NCBI RefSeq assembly: GCF_014651055.1
Contig: NZ_BMWD01000015.1
Coordinates: forward strand, 124,001 to 188,000
DNA from: Streptomyces fructofermentans
GTDB taxonomy: Bacteria > Actinomycetota > Actinomycetes > Streptomycetales > Streptomycetaceae
Direction: 5' to 3'
Length of the DNA stretch: 64,000 nucleotides
Shown: positions 53,941-62,141 of the stretch, piece by piece
How the letters are laid out: each line of letters opens with the position of its first letter
Position numbering within the stretch: the stretch's first letter is position 1
The notes under the pieces: generated by a model
Told to the model about the DNA's origin: nothing
Databases searched by the model: none
Seen by the model: only the letters and a program-made list of their open reading frames with translations
Made by a program: the position numbers and the translations under genes

Positions 53941-56483
53941 CCGACGCACAGCTCAACAAGACCCGTACCCTGCCCGTCACCGACCTGTCCCTCGTGGTGC
54001 TGATCGGCGCCTCGGGCTCGGGCAAGTCCACGTTCGCCCGGCGGCACTTCAAGCCGACCGAGGTCATCTCCAGCGACTTCTGCCGCGGCCTCGTCGCCGA
54101 CGACGAGAACGACCAGAGCGCCAGCGCGGACGCCTTCGACGTCCTGCACTACATCGCGGGCAAGCGGCTCGCGGCGGGCCGGCGCACGGTCGTCGACGCG
54201 ACGAGCGTGCAGCAGGAGAGCCGCAAGCAGCTCGTCGACCTGGCCAGGAAGCACGACGTGCTGCCCATCGCCATCGTGCTCGACGTGCCCGAGGAGGTGT
54301 GCGCCGAGCGCAACGCCTCGCGCAGCGACCGGGCCGGCATGCCGCGCCGTGTCATCCAGCGGCACACCCGCGAACTCCGGCGCTCCCTGCGGCATCTGGA
54401 GCGGGAGGGCTTCAGGAAGGTGCACGTCCTGCGGGGTGTGGAGGAGATCGAGAGCGCCGAGGTCAGGACGGAGAAGCGGTTCAACGACCTGACCCACCTC
54501 ACGGGTCCGTTCGACATCATCGGCGACATCCACGGCTGCGCGGCCGAACTGGAGTCGCTGCTCGCGAAGCTGGGCTACGAGGACGGGACGCACCCGCGGG
54601 GCCGTACGGCCGTGTTCGTCGGTGACCTGGTGGACCGCGGCCCCGACTCCCCGGGAGTGCTGCGCCGGGTGATGTCCATGGTCGGCTCGGGCGACGCGCT
54701 GTGCGTGCCGGGCAACCACGAGAACAAGTACGGCCGCTTCCTCAAGGGCCGCAAGGTCCAGCACACGCACGGCCTCGCCGAGACGATCGAGCAGATGGAG
54801 GGCGAGAGCGAGGAGTTCAAGGCGCAGGTGCGGGAGTTCGTGGACGGGCTGGTCAGCCACTACGTACTCGACGGCGGCGGGCTCGTGGTCTGCCACGCCG
54901 GCCTGCCGGAGAAGTACCACGGCCGGACGTCCGGCCGGGTGCGCTCGCACGCCCTGTACGGGGAGACGACCGGCGAGACCGACGAGTTCGGGCTGCCGGT
55001 GCGCTACCCGTGGGCGGAGGACTACCGGGGCCGGGCCGCGGTCGTCTACGGCCACACCCCCGTGCCGGAGGCCACCTGGCTCAACAACACCATCTGCCTG
55101 GACACCGGTGCCGTGTTCGGCGGCAAGCTCACCGCGCTGCGCTGGCCGGAGCACGAACTGGTCGACGTACCGGCGGAGCGCGTCTGGTACGAGCCGGTGA
55201 AGCCACTGGCGTCCGAGGCGCCGGGCGGGCACGAGGGACGGCCGCTGGACCTCGCCGACGTGCACGGCCGCCGGGTCGTCGAGACCCGGCACGCGGGCCG
55301 TGTCTCGGTGCGCGAGGAGAACGCGGCCGCCGCCCTTGAGGTGATGAGCCGCTTCGCGGTGGACCCGCGGCTGATGCCGTACCTGCCGCCGACCATGGCG
55401 CCCACGGCCACCTCGCGGGTGGAGGGCTATCTGGAGCACCCGGCCGAGGCCTTCGCGCAGTACCTCGCGGACGGGGTGGCGCGGGTCGTGTGCGAGGAGA
55501 AGCACATGGGCTCGCGCGCCGTGGCACTGGTGTGCCGGGACGCCGGGGTCGCACGGGTCAGGTTCGGCGCGAGCGGCACGTCCGGCGCGCTCTACACCCG
55601 CACCGGCCGGCCCTTCTTCGACGACGCGGCCGTGACCGAGGAGATCCTCGGGCGGGTGCGCGACGCGGTCACGGAGGCCGGGCTCTGGGACGAGCTGGAG
55701 ACCGACTGGGTGCTGCTGGACGCGGAGTTGATGCCCTGGTCGCTCAAGGCGTCGGGACTGCTGCGCTCGCAGTACGCGGCGGTGGGTGCCGCGGCCGGTG
55801 CCGTGTTCCCCGGGGCGGTCGCCGCCCTGGAGGGGGCCGCGGCGCGGGGTGTCGAGGTCCGGGACCTGCTCGCCAAGCAGCGGGAGCGGGCCGCCGACGC
55901 GGCCTCGTTCACGGACGCCTACCGGCGCTACTGCTGGACCACGTCCGGTCTGGACGGGGTGCGGCTGGCCCCGTTCCAGGTGCTCGCGGTGCAGGGGCGG
56001 AGTCTCGCCGGGATGCCGCACGACGAGCAGCTCGGGCTGATCGACCGCGTCGTCGCGGGCGACCCGTCCGGGCTTCTGCAGACCACGCGGCGGCTGTTCG
56101 TCGACACGGGGGACGCCGAGTCCGTGCGGGCGGGCGTCGACTGGTGGCTGGAGATGACCGGGCGCGGCGGCGAGGGCATGGTCGTGAAGCCGGTCCAGGC
56201 GATGGTGCGAAGCGGTGAGGGGCGGCTCGTCCAGCCCGGCATCAAGTGCCGGGGCCGGGAGTACCTGCGGATCATCTACGGTCCGGAGTACACGCGTCCG
56301 GAGAACCTGGACAGGCTGCGGGGGCGCTTCCTCAACCACAAGCGCTCGCTGGCGCTGCGGGAGTACGCGCTCGGTCTTGAGGCGCTCGACCGGCTCGCCG
56401 AGGGCGAGCCGCTGTGGCGGGTGCACGAGGCGGTGTTCGGGGTGCTGGCGCTGGAGTCCGAGCCGGTGGACCCCCGGTTGTAG
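53937..56483 (+). CDS. pnkp: Pnkp, polynucleotide kinase-phosphatase-ligase for RNA repair
   Basis: The 848-residue protein has three modules: a 5' kinase (about 1-165; P-loop GASGSGKST near 25), a binuclear metallophosphatase (about 190-440; GDIHGC, GDLVDRGPDS, GNHE) and a ligase/adenylyltransferase (about 490-848) with nucleophile Lys in EEKHMGSR near 522 and GEGMVVKP near 745. It heals and, with Hen1, seals cleaved tRNA and other RNA. Length is near that of C. thermocellum Pnkp. Its ATG overlaps the hen1 stop, so the pair is one operon. Confidence 0.96.
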   Translation: MTDAQLNKTRTLPVTDLSLVVLIGASGSGKSTFARRHFKPTEVISSDFCRGLVADDENDQSASADAFDVLHYIAGKRLAAGRRTVVDATSVQQESRKQLVDLARKHDVLPIAIVLDVPEEVCAERNASRSDRAGMPRRVIQRHTRELRRSLRHLEREGFRKVHVLRGVEEIESAEVRTEKRFNDLTHLTGPFDIIGDIHGCAAELESLLAKLGYEDGTHPRGRTAVFVGDLVDRGPDSPGVLRRVMSMVGSGDALCVPGNHENKYGRFLKGRKVQHTHGLAETIEQMEGESEEFKAQVREFVDGLVSHYVLDGGGLVVCHAGLPEKYHGRTSGRVRSHALYGETTGETDEFGLPVRYPWAEDYRGRAAVVYGHTPVPEATWLNNTICLDTGAVFGGKLTALRWPEHELVDVPAERVWYEPVKPLASEAPGGHEGRPLDLADVHGRRVVETRHAGRVSVREENAAAALEVMSRFAVDPRLMPYLPPTMAPTATSRVEGYLEHPAEAFAQYLADGVARVVCEEKHMGSRAVALVCRDAGVARVRFGASGTSGALYTRTGRPFFDDAAVTEEILGRVRDAVTEAGLWDELETDWVLLDAELMPWSLKASGLLRSQYAAVGAAAGAVFPGAVAALEGAAARGVEVRDLLAKQRERAADAASFTDAYRRYCWTTSGLDGVRLAPFQVLAVQGRSLAGMPHDEQLGLIDRVVAGDPSGLLQTTRRLFVDTGDAESVRAGVDWWLEMTGRGGEGMVVKPVQAMVRSGEGRLVQPGIKCRGREYLRIIYGPEYTRPENLDRLRGRFLNHKRSLALREYALGLEALDRLAEGEPLWRVHEAVFGVLALESEPVDPRL

Positions 56484-56599
56484 CGGAGCGGCCCGGTCCC
56501 TGCCCCGGCGGCGGGGGCCGGGCCGTCCGCCCTACCTGGACGCGGTGCCGGCCCGCTTCCGGGGCCCCGCCGGGCGCCCGACTCCGGGGCCCGTCCGCC

Positions 56600-56624
56600 C
56601 GGGCCCTCCCTCCCCGGGGGCCCG
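56600..56624. terminator. Possible hairpin between pnkp and the NAD-kinase-like gene
   Basis: CGGGCCC (56600-56606) pairs with GGGCCCG (56618-56624) around an 11-base loop between two convergent genes. The stem is short. Confidence 0.35.
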
Positions 56625-56641
56625 TACTGCCCCCCGGTCGG

Positions 56642-57541
56642 TCAGACGAGCAGCCGCAGCCTGGTGTCCGCGATGCCGAGGCGCACGGTCTGCCCCCAGG
56701 TGAGGTGCAGCGCGTCGCTCTCCATCCCGTCGCCGAACGCGATGAGGTGGTCGGACTCGACGGTGAGCCGGAGCCGGTGGGAGCGGGTCAACTCGCCCGA
56801 CACCAGCGAGGTTCCGGTGGCGGGGGACGGCCAGGCCTCGCGGACGAACCACAGCAGCCGGTCCTCGGCGGGGCCGGGCAGCGCCAGGGCGCTCGCCCGC
56901 TCCTGCCACAGGGAGCGCAGCCAGCCGGTCGCTCCGGTGCCCGTGCCGATGAGGACCCCCGACGAGGCCTGGGCCTCCGGGGCGGTGCTCTCGTCGTCGG
57001 GGCCGAGCCGGTAGCGGGCCGTCTGGTGTCCGGGGGAGCCGAGGCAGATCTCGTTGAGGGCGGTGAGCCGCTGGGTGTCGTCGGCCACCGCCTCGACCAT
57101 GGTGAGTTCGTCGGCCGCCGGGGAGCCGGAGACGGCGCTCCGGAGCAGCGCCGCCGTGTCGCAGGCGCGGTGCCGCACCAGGACCCCCGGGTTGCGGCCG
57201 GGGTCGGTGTCGACGCCGAGCACCGGCTGCCCCGTCAGGTACTTCGCCGTGTTGGCCACCAGCCCGTCCTGTCCGACCACCACGACGACGTCCTCGGGAG
57301 CGAACAGGAAGCGGTCCAGGTCGGCACGCTCCACCCTGGTCTGACGCCAGGTCAGCGGCACGGCCGAGGCGACCTCGGCGAGCGCGTGGCGCGTGCGCCG
57401 GTGCCGCTCGGCCACCTCCTCGATGCTGCGGCCCCGGGAGGAGAGGAAGAACGCGGCCTGCCCGTGGGTGCCGTGCCGGGCGGTCAACTCCTCGTACTCG
57501 GTGGTGCGGTGCACGAGCACGGCACGCGGTGCGAGGCTCAA
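56642..57541 (-). CDS. NAD-kinase-like protein with variant GQDG motif
   Basis: The 299-residue protein has the NAD-kinase order: VVVVVGQDGLVANTAKYL in place of the usual GGDGT, then LGVDTDPGRNPG, LNEICLGSP in place of the NE/D motif, and SGVLIGTGTGATGW like the TPTGSTAY loop. The Asp of GGDG is kept, but Gln replaces the second Gly. It may phosphorylate NAD or another diol, or only bind it. The start is TTG at 57541, overlapping the stop of the SPFH gene (TTGA), with GTG at 57520 as alternative. The two genes are translationally coupled. Confidence 0.75.
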   Translation of the reverse strand: MSLAPRAVLVHRTTEYEELTARHGTHGQAAFFLSSRGRSIEEVAERHRRTRHALAEVASAVPLTWRQTRVERADLDRFLFAPEDVVVVVGQDGLVANTAKYLTGQPVLGVDTDPGRNPGVLVRHRACDTAALLRSAVSGSPAADELTMVEAVADDTQRLTALNEICLGSPGHQTARYRLGPDDESTAPEAQASSGVLIGTGTGATGWLRSLWQERASALALPGPAEDRLLWFVREAWPSPATGTSLVSGELTRSHRLRLTVESDHLIAFGDGMESDALHLTWGQTVRLGIADTRLRLLV

Positions 57542-58614
57542 CTCCGGTCACCGCCGTGCGTGCCGAGTCTCGCCAGGAGTGCGGTGAGGACGTCGGGGGA
57601 CACGGTGAGGTTCTCGATGCGGGGGAGGTTCTCGGCCAGCCGGGTGCCCGTCAGGGCGTGCAGGGTGGAGACGTCGATGTCGGCGTGCGCCCGGAGCCAG
57701 TGCGCCTGGGCCTCGGCGCGGGCCTCGCCGACCTCGCGGGCGGCCTGGGCCTCGGCGGTGGCGAGTCGCACGGCCTTGGCGGCCTCGGCGTCCGCGAGCC
57801 GGACGGTCCGGGTGGCCTCGGCCTCCGCGAGCCGTACGGTCCGTGAGGCCTCGGCGTCCGCGCGCACCGCGTCCGCCGCCGCGTGCTCCTCCGCCTCGCG
57901 GCGCGCGTTGGTGCCGCGCTGGTCGACCAACTGTTCCTCGCGTCGCGCGAGTTCGATCTGGCTGTCCAATTCGTTCTCGGCGATGGCCCGTTCGCGTTCG
58001 ACGGCGACGGCCCGGCGCTCGTACGTCGCCCGGTCGGCCTCCTGCTGGATCTGCTCACGGGCCGGGGTGCGCAGGGCGCGTTCGACCTCGGGTTCGGGCC
58101 GGACGGCCATCACGCGGACGGCCACCACCTCGATGCCGGTCGCGGGCAGTCGCGGCTCCGCGGCCAGTCCGGCCGAGATCCGCTCGCGCACGGCGGCGAC
58201 GCCGTCGACGAGGGCCGCCGCCAGCGGGGTGCGGGCCAGGACGTCCAGCGCGTGCTGCTGCGCCGTCTCGGTGAGCAGCGTGCCGAGCTGTTCGAGCGGG
58301 GCGCCCCGCCATACGCCCGTGTCGGGGTCGATGGAGAAGTCGAGGCGTACGGCCGCGACGGCGGGGTCGCTGATCCGGTAGGTCACCGTCGCCTGCACGG
58401 AGACGTCCTGGAAGTCCGCGGTACGGGCATGGAACGTCATGGCCAGTTCCCGGTCGTCCACCGGTATCTCGGAGAGCGTGGCGGTCAGCGAGCGGAACCA
58501 GAAGCTGAGCCCCGGTCCGTCGTGCACGAGCCGGCCCGACCTGTGGTGCCTGACATGGGCGGCGGGCGCTCCGCGCAGGTGGCGCCAGCCGAGTCGGCGG
58601 GTGATGTCGGCCAT
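57538..58614 (-). CDS. SPFH/Band-7 domain protein without membrane anchor
   Basis: The 358-residue protein has an SPFH domain (about 25-190; SFWFRSLTATLSEIPVDDREL, DVSVQATVTYRISDP). A long coiled coil (about 190-310) contains 11-residue repeats (TVRLAEAEATR, TVRLADAEAAK, AVRLATAEAQA), and a helical tail follows. Stomatin/flotillin relatives form membrane-associated rings; this one lacks the usual N-terminal membrane helix. A GAGGGGAC ribosome binding site precedes the ATG. It is the first gene of an operon with the NAD-kinase-like gene, read from a strong palindrome-covered promoter. Confidence 0.85.
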   Translation of the reverse strand: MADITRRLGWRHLRGAPAAHVRHHRSGRLVHDGPGLSFWFRSLTATLSEIPVDDRELAMTFHARTADFQDVSVQATVTYRISDPAVAAVRLDFSIDPDTGVWRGAPLEQLGTLLTETAQQHALDVLARTPLAAALVDGVAAVRERISAGLAAEPRLPATGIEVVAVRVMAVRPEPEVERALRTPAREQIQQEADRATYERRAVAVERERAIAENELDSQIELARREEQLVDQRGTNARREAEEHAAADAVRADAEASRTVRLAEAEATRTVRLADAEAAKAVRLATAEAQAAREVGEARAEAQAHWLRAHADIDVSTLHALTGTRLAENLPRIENLTVSPDVLTALLARLGTHGGDRS

Positions 58615-58640
58615 GGTCCCCTCTTTCTTTTCGTCACGCC

Positions 58641-58670
58641 GACGATATTAGATCACCTGATTATCGTCAA
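58641..58670 (-). promoter_or_regulatory. Strong promoter with overlapping palindromic operator for the SPFH operon
   Basis: On the minus strand TTGACG (revcomp of 58665-58670), a 17-base spacer and TATCGT (revcomp of 58642-58647) form a near-consensus vegetative promoter about 30 bases before the SPFH ATG. GACGATA (58641-58647) and TATCGTC (58662-58668) are a perfect inverted repeat spanning both elements, in a markedly AT-rich island. A dimeric repressor bound there would block the promoter. Confidence 0.75.
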
Positions 58671-58738
58671 GGGGACGAGAAAAGGAATCTGCGGCGAACC
58701 GGAGGGTGAACACGCGTCCGGATGGTCAGGATGGAGTC

Positions 58739-59965
58739 ATGGCACTCCATGTCGACTCCGAGGCCGGGCGGCTGCGCCGCGTCATCCTGCACCGGCCGGA
58801 TCTAGAGCTCAAGAGGCTCACGCCCAGCAACAAGGACGCCCTGCTCTTCGACGACGTCCTGTGGGTGCGCAGGGCGCGCGCCGAACACGACGGCTTCGCC
58901 GACGTCCTGCGCGACCGCGGGGTCACCGTCCACCTCTTCGGCGACCTGCTGACCGAGGCCCTGGCGATCCCGGCGGCCAGGTCCCTCGTGCTGGACCGGG
59001 TCTTCGACGAGAAGGAGTACGGTCCGCTCGCCACCGACCACCTCCGGGCGGCCTTCGACGCCCTGCCCGCGGGCGAACTCGCGGAGGCGCTGGTCGGCGG
59101 GATGACCAAGCGCGAGTTCCTGGAGGCGCATCCCGAGCCCACCTCGGTGCGCTTCCACGTCATGGACCTCGACAACTTCCTGCTCGGCCCGCTGCCCAAC
59201 CACCTGTTCACCCGGGACACCTCCGCCTGGATCTACGACGGCGTGTCCATCAACGCGATGCGCTGGCCGGCCAGGCAGCGCGAGACCGTCCACTTCGAGG
59301 CGATCTACCGCCACCATCCGCTCTTCCGCGACGAGGCGTTCCACGTGTGGTCGGAGGGGCAGGCGGACTACCCGTCCACCATCGAGGGCGGCGACGTCCT
59401 GGTGATCGGCAACGGCGCCGTACTCATCGGCATGAGCGAGCGCACCACGCCCCAGGCGGTGGAGATGCTCGCGCACAAGCTCTTCGCCACCGGCTCGGCG
59501 CAGACCATCGTGGCGCTCGACATGCCGAAGAAGCGGGCCCTCATGCACCTCGACACCGTGATGACCATGGTCGACGGGGACACCTTCACGCAGTACGCGG
59601 GGCTCGGCATGCTGCGCTCGTACACCATCGAGCCCGGCGTCGGGGACAAGGAGCTGAAGGTCACCGACCATCCGCCGGAGCACATGCACCGGGCGATCGC
59701 CGCGGCGCTGGGGCTGAACGAGGTCCGGGTGCTGACCGCCACCCAGGACGTGCACGCGGCCGAGCGCGAGCAGTGGGACGACGGCTGCAACGTGCTCGCG
59801 GTCGAACCCGGTGTGGTCGTCGCCTACGAGCGCAACCAGACCACGAACACGCATCTGCGCAAGCGGGGCATAGAGGTCATCGAGATCCCCGGCAGCGAAC
59901 TCGGGCGCGGGCGGGGCGGCCCGCGCTGCATGAGCTGCCCGGTGCAGAGGGACCCCGTCGGCTAG
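58739..59965 (+). CDS. arcA: Arginine deiminase
   Basis: The 408-residue enzyme converts arginine to citrulline and ammonia. Motifs are complete: FTRDTSAWI near 160, EGGDVLVIG near 218, MHLDTVMTMVD near 272 and the C-terminal nucleophile loop RCMSCPVQRD near 400. Length is normal. The ATG at 58739 has CAGGAT (58728-58733) 5 bases before it and no good Shine-Dalgarno, suggesting a leaderless transcript. Ornithine carbamoyltransferase follows 208 bases later behind a hairpin. Carbamate kinase (arcC) and an arginine/ornithine antiporter are absent. Confidence 0.96.
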   Translation: MALHVDSEAGRLRRVILHRPDLELKRLTPSNKDALLFDDVLWVRRARAEHDGFADVLRDRGVTVHLFGDLLTEALAIPAARSLVLDRVFDEKEYGPLATDHLRAAFDALPAGELAEALVGGMTKREFLEAHPEPTSVRFHVMDLDNFLLGPLPNHLFTRDTSAWIYDGVSINAMRWPARQRETVHFEAIYRHHPLFRDEAFHVWSEGQADYPSTIEGGDVLVIGNGAVLIGMSERTTPQAVEMLAHKLFATGSAQTIVALDMPKKRALMHLDTVMTMVDGDTFTQYAGLGMLRSYTIEPGVGDKELKVTDHPPEHMHRAIAAALGLNEVRVLTATQDVHAAEREQWDDGCNVLAVEPGVVVAYERNQTTNTHLRKRGIEVIEIPGSELGRGRGGPRCMSCPVQRDPVG

Positions 59966-60025
59966 CGGGTGCCTTCCGGGGCGGGGTGCCGTCGCGTGAC
60001 GGGTGCCGGCCCCGTCGGCCGCGGG

Positions 60026-60071
60026 GCGCCGTCCGGCGGCGCGGGGGTACCGTCGCGACGCCGGACGGCGC
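60026..60071 (+). terminator. Hairpin between arcA and argF
   Basis: A perfect 13-bp stem (GCGCCGTCCGGCG with its complement) with a 20-base loop lies 61 bases after arcA, indicating that argF has its own promoter. Confidence 0.7.
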
Positions 60072-60106
60072 GTGTTCGACTCGGAGGTCCGATTCGAAAA
60101 TGGGGC

Positions 60107-60135
60107 CGTATAGAAATGTGAAGCATCGTATAGAA
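60107..60135 (+). promoter_or_regulatory. Direct repeats CGTATAGAA upstream of argF
   Basis: Two copies of CGTATAGAA (60107-60115 and 60127-60135) lie exactly 20 bases apart in an AT-rich island 39 bases before the argF ATG. TAGAAT in the second copy could serve as -10. The two-turn spacing fits cooperative binding of a regulator such as ArgR, but the sequence does not clearly match the ARG box. Confidence 0.5.
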
Positions 60136-60173
60136 TTCCAAGAGTCCCTGTTGATGTAACCCTGGAGCGCCCC

Positions 60174-61181
60174 ATGGCGACAGTCCCGTACGCCCTCGCC
60201 GGCCGCCACTTCGTGAAGGAGCTGGACTTCACGGAGGAGGAGTTCCGCGGCCTGGTCGAGCTCGCGGCCGAGCTGAAGGCCGCGAAGAAGGCAGGGACCG
60301 AGACGCAGCGGCTGCGCGGCCGGAACATCGCCCTCATCTTCGAGAAGACGTCGACCCGCACACGCTGCGCGTTCGAGGTCGCGGCCGCCGACCAGGGGGC
60401 GTCCACGACCTACCTCGACCCGTCGGGTTCGCAGATGGGGCACAAGGAGTCGGTGAAGGACACCGCCCGCGTCCTCGGCCGGATGTTCCACGCGATCCAG
60501 TACCGGGGGGACAGCCAGGAGGGCGTCGAGGAGCTGGCGGCCCACGCGGGCGTACCCGTCTACAACGGTCTGACGGACGACTGGCACCCGACCCAGATGC
60601 TCGCCGACGTGCTGACCATGACCGAGCACACCGACAAGCCGCTGCGCGGGATCGCCTTCGCCTACCTCGGTGACGCGCGGTTCAACATGGGCAACTCCTA
60701 TCTGGTCACCGGCGCGTTGCTCGGCATGGACGTACGAATCGTCGCGCCGAAGGACTACTGGCCCGCCGAGGAGGTCGTCACGCGGGCGCGTGAGCTGGCC
60801 GTGCGCAGCGGGGCCCGGATCACGCTCACCGACGAGGTGGAGCACGGGGTCGCGGGCGCCGACTTCGTGGCGACGGACGTCTGGGTGTCCATGGGGGAGC
60901 CCAAGGAGGTCTGGGACGACCGGATCGCCGCGCTCGGTCCGTACGCCGTGACGATGGACGTGCTCCGGGCCACCGGCAACGCGGACGTCAAGTTCCTGCA
61001 CTGCCTGCCCGCCTTCCACGACCTCGGCACGAAGGTCGGCCGCGAGATCCACGAACGGCACGGCCTGGAGTCGCTGGAGGTCACCGACGAGGTCTTCGAG
61101 TCGGCCCACTCGGTCGTCTTCGACGAGGCCGAGAACCGGCTGCACACGATCAAGGCGGTGCTGGTGGCGACCCTGGCCTGA
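60174..61181 (+). CDS. argF: Ornithine carbamoyltransferase
   Basis: The 335-residue enzyme joins ornithine and carbamoyl phosphate to citrulline. The carbamoyl-phosphate loop EKTSTRTRCAFE near residue 56, DDWHPTQMLAD near 140 and the ornithine loop LHCLPAFHD near 276 are intact. The closest family look is that of catabolic-type ArcB/ArgF trimers, but in Streptomyces this gene is probably also the biosynthetic one, since no carbamate kinase adjoins. A CTGGAG ribosome binding site precedes the ATG. Confidence 0.96.
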   Translation: MATVPYALAGRHFVKELDFTEEEFRGLVELAAELKAAKKAGTETQRLRGRNIALIFEKTSTRTRCAFEVAAADQGASTTYLDPSGSQMGHKESVKDTARVLGRMFHAIQYRGDSQEGVEELAAHAGVPVYNGLTDDWHPTQMLADVLTMTEHTDKPLRGIAFAYLGDARFNMGNSYLVTGALLGMDVRIVAPKDYWPAEEVVTRARELAVRSGARITLTDEVEHGVAGADFVATDVWVSMGEPKEVWDDRIAALGPYAVTMDVLRATGNADVKFLHCLPAFHDLGTKVGREIHERHGLESLEVTDEVFESAHSVVFDEAENRLHTIKAVLVATLA

Positions 61182-61393
61182 GCGCCCGCCGCCCACTGCC
61201 CGCCGCCCACCGCTCGCCGCCCGCCGCCCGCCGCTCGGAGGCCGCCGCCCGCCGCTCGGAGGCCGGTGGGCGGAGGTCGGAAGTCGGAAGTCGATGGTCG
61301 GAAAGTCGCCGGTCGGCTGCCGGGGACTGCTGCCGGAGACGGCGGCCGGTGTTCGGTGACCGGTGTTCGGCGGGGTCCTGGGGTGCGCCGCCG
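61182..61393. repeat. Spacer with CGCCC/GCCGCTCGGAGGC repeats
   Basis: Simple repeats of CCGCC(C/A) (61188-61235), two copies of CCGCCGCTCGGAGGCC (about 61225-61265) and several GTCGGAA units (61268-61310) fill the gap between convergent genes. No gene. Confidence 0.6.
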
Positions 61394-61846
61394 TCAGGAC
61401 GGCTTCCGCTGCGACGGCACCACGGGCAGTCTGAACCAGACCGCCTTCCCGGACTCGGTGGCCCGGTGGCCGCACGACGAACTGAGCGTGCGGATGAGCA
61501 GCAGCCCGCGGCCGTGCTCCTGCCAGGGGTCGGGCTCGACCGACGGCTCGGGGACGGTGAGGTTGCCCGGCGGGGCGGGGTCGGGATCGTGCACCTCGAC
61601 GCGGCAGCCGGTCGGCAGCAGCTCCACGACCAGCTCTATGGGCGCGTCGCCCTTGGTGTGTTCCACGGCGTTGGCCACCAGCTCGGCGGTGAGCAGCTCC
61701 GCCGTGTCGCTGTCGGCGGCGTGCTGGATGTCGGCCAGTGCGCTACGGACCAGGGCGCGCGCGACGGGCACGGCCGCGGCGGTGTGCGGCAGCGCGACGC
61801 GCCACGAGGCTGGGGCGGAGGGTTCGTGCAAGGCGGGTCCGTTCAT
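61394..61846 (-). CDS. RsbW/SpoIIAB-like ATP-binding anti-sigma-factor-type protein
   Basis: The 150-residue protein is a single HATPase domain: ELVANAVEHTKG (N box, near 54), VHDPDP (G1) and EHGRGLLLIRTLS (G2, near 112). It lacks the dimerisation domain of histidine kinases. Streptomyces has dozens of such proteins, some of which bind sigma factors or anti-anti-sigma factors; many are orphans. No sigma or anti-anti-sigma gene is next to it. The ATG at 61846 is chosen over an in-frame ATG at 61891. A palindrome overlaps the region just before the start. Confidence 0.87.
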   Translation of the reverse strand: MNGPALHEPSAPASWRVALPHTAAAVPVARALVRSALADIQHAADSDTAELLTAELVANAVEHTKGDAPIELVVELLPTGCRVEVHDPDPAPPGNLTVPEPSVEPDPWQEHGRGLLLIRTLSSSCGHRATESGKAVWFRLPVVPSQRKPS

Positions 61847-61848
61847 GG

Positions 61849-61864
61849 AGCAGGATGTCCTGCT
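61849..61864. promoter_or_regulatory. Palindrome at the ribosome binding site of the RsbW-like gene
   Basis: AGCAGGA-TG-TCCTGCT is a perfect 7-bp-arm inverted repeat ending 2 bases before the start codon on the minus strand. In mRNA GCAGG-ACAU-CCUGC could fold and hide the AGGA Shine-Dalgarno; on DNA it could be an operator. Confidence 0.55.
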
Positions 61865-61999
61865 TTCAATGTGGGGAATGGTACGACGCAACCGGGCGCA
61901 GATGACCGGCGGGCCTTTTTTCAGGACTTTCGACCCTGTATCGGGCTGCGTACCCAGCCGGCCGGCCCGGCTCCCGCGATCCGCCCTCTCGTTACCGGG

Positions 62000-62047
62000 C
62001 TATCGAGGAGTCGTGACTCCGTGACCGTCCTATCGCGCACTCGTGAC
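62000..62047. promoter_or_regulatory. Direct 18-bp repeats, probable operator of the aryl-CoA operon
   Basis: CTATCGAGGAGTCGTGAC (62000-62017) and CTATCGCGCACTCGTGAC (62030-62047) agree at 15 of 18 positions and are 30 bases apart (about three helical turns). The second runs into GTGAC-GACA-GTCAC (62043-62056). They lie about 95-140 bases before the enoyl-CoA hydratase ATG, in the right place for a pathway regulator. Confidence 0.65.
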
Positions 62048-62141
62048 GACAGTCACATATGCGTGATAGCTTCGTGATGCGGCGACACCGCCGTTCCCGA
62101 CGCGTCCAGACCGCCGCCCCCGCCCGAGGAGGCCGCACGTC

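Noticed and set aside
60107..60135. Clear ArgR (ARG) box at argF
   Set aside because: Position and 20-base spacing fit, but CGTATAGAA does not match the palindromic ARG consensus well enough. I kept it as an unassigned direct repeat.
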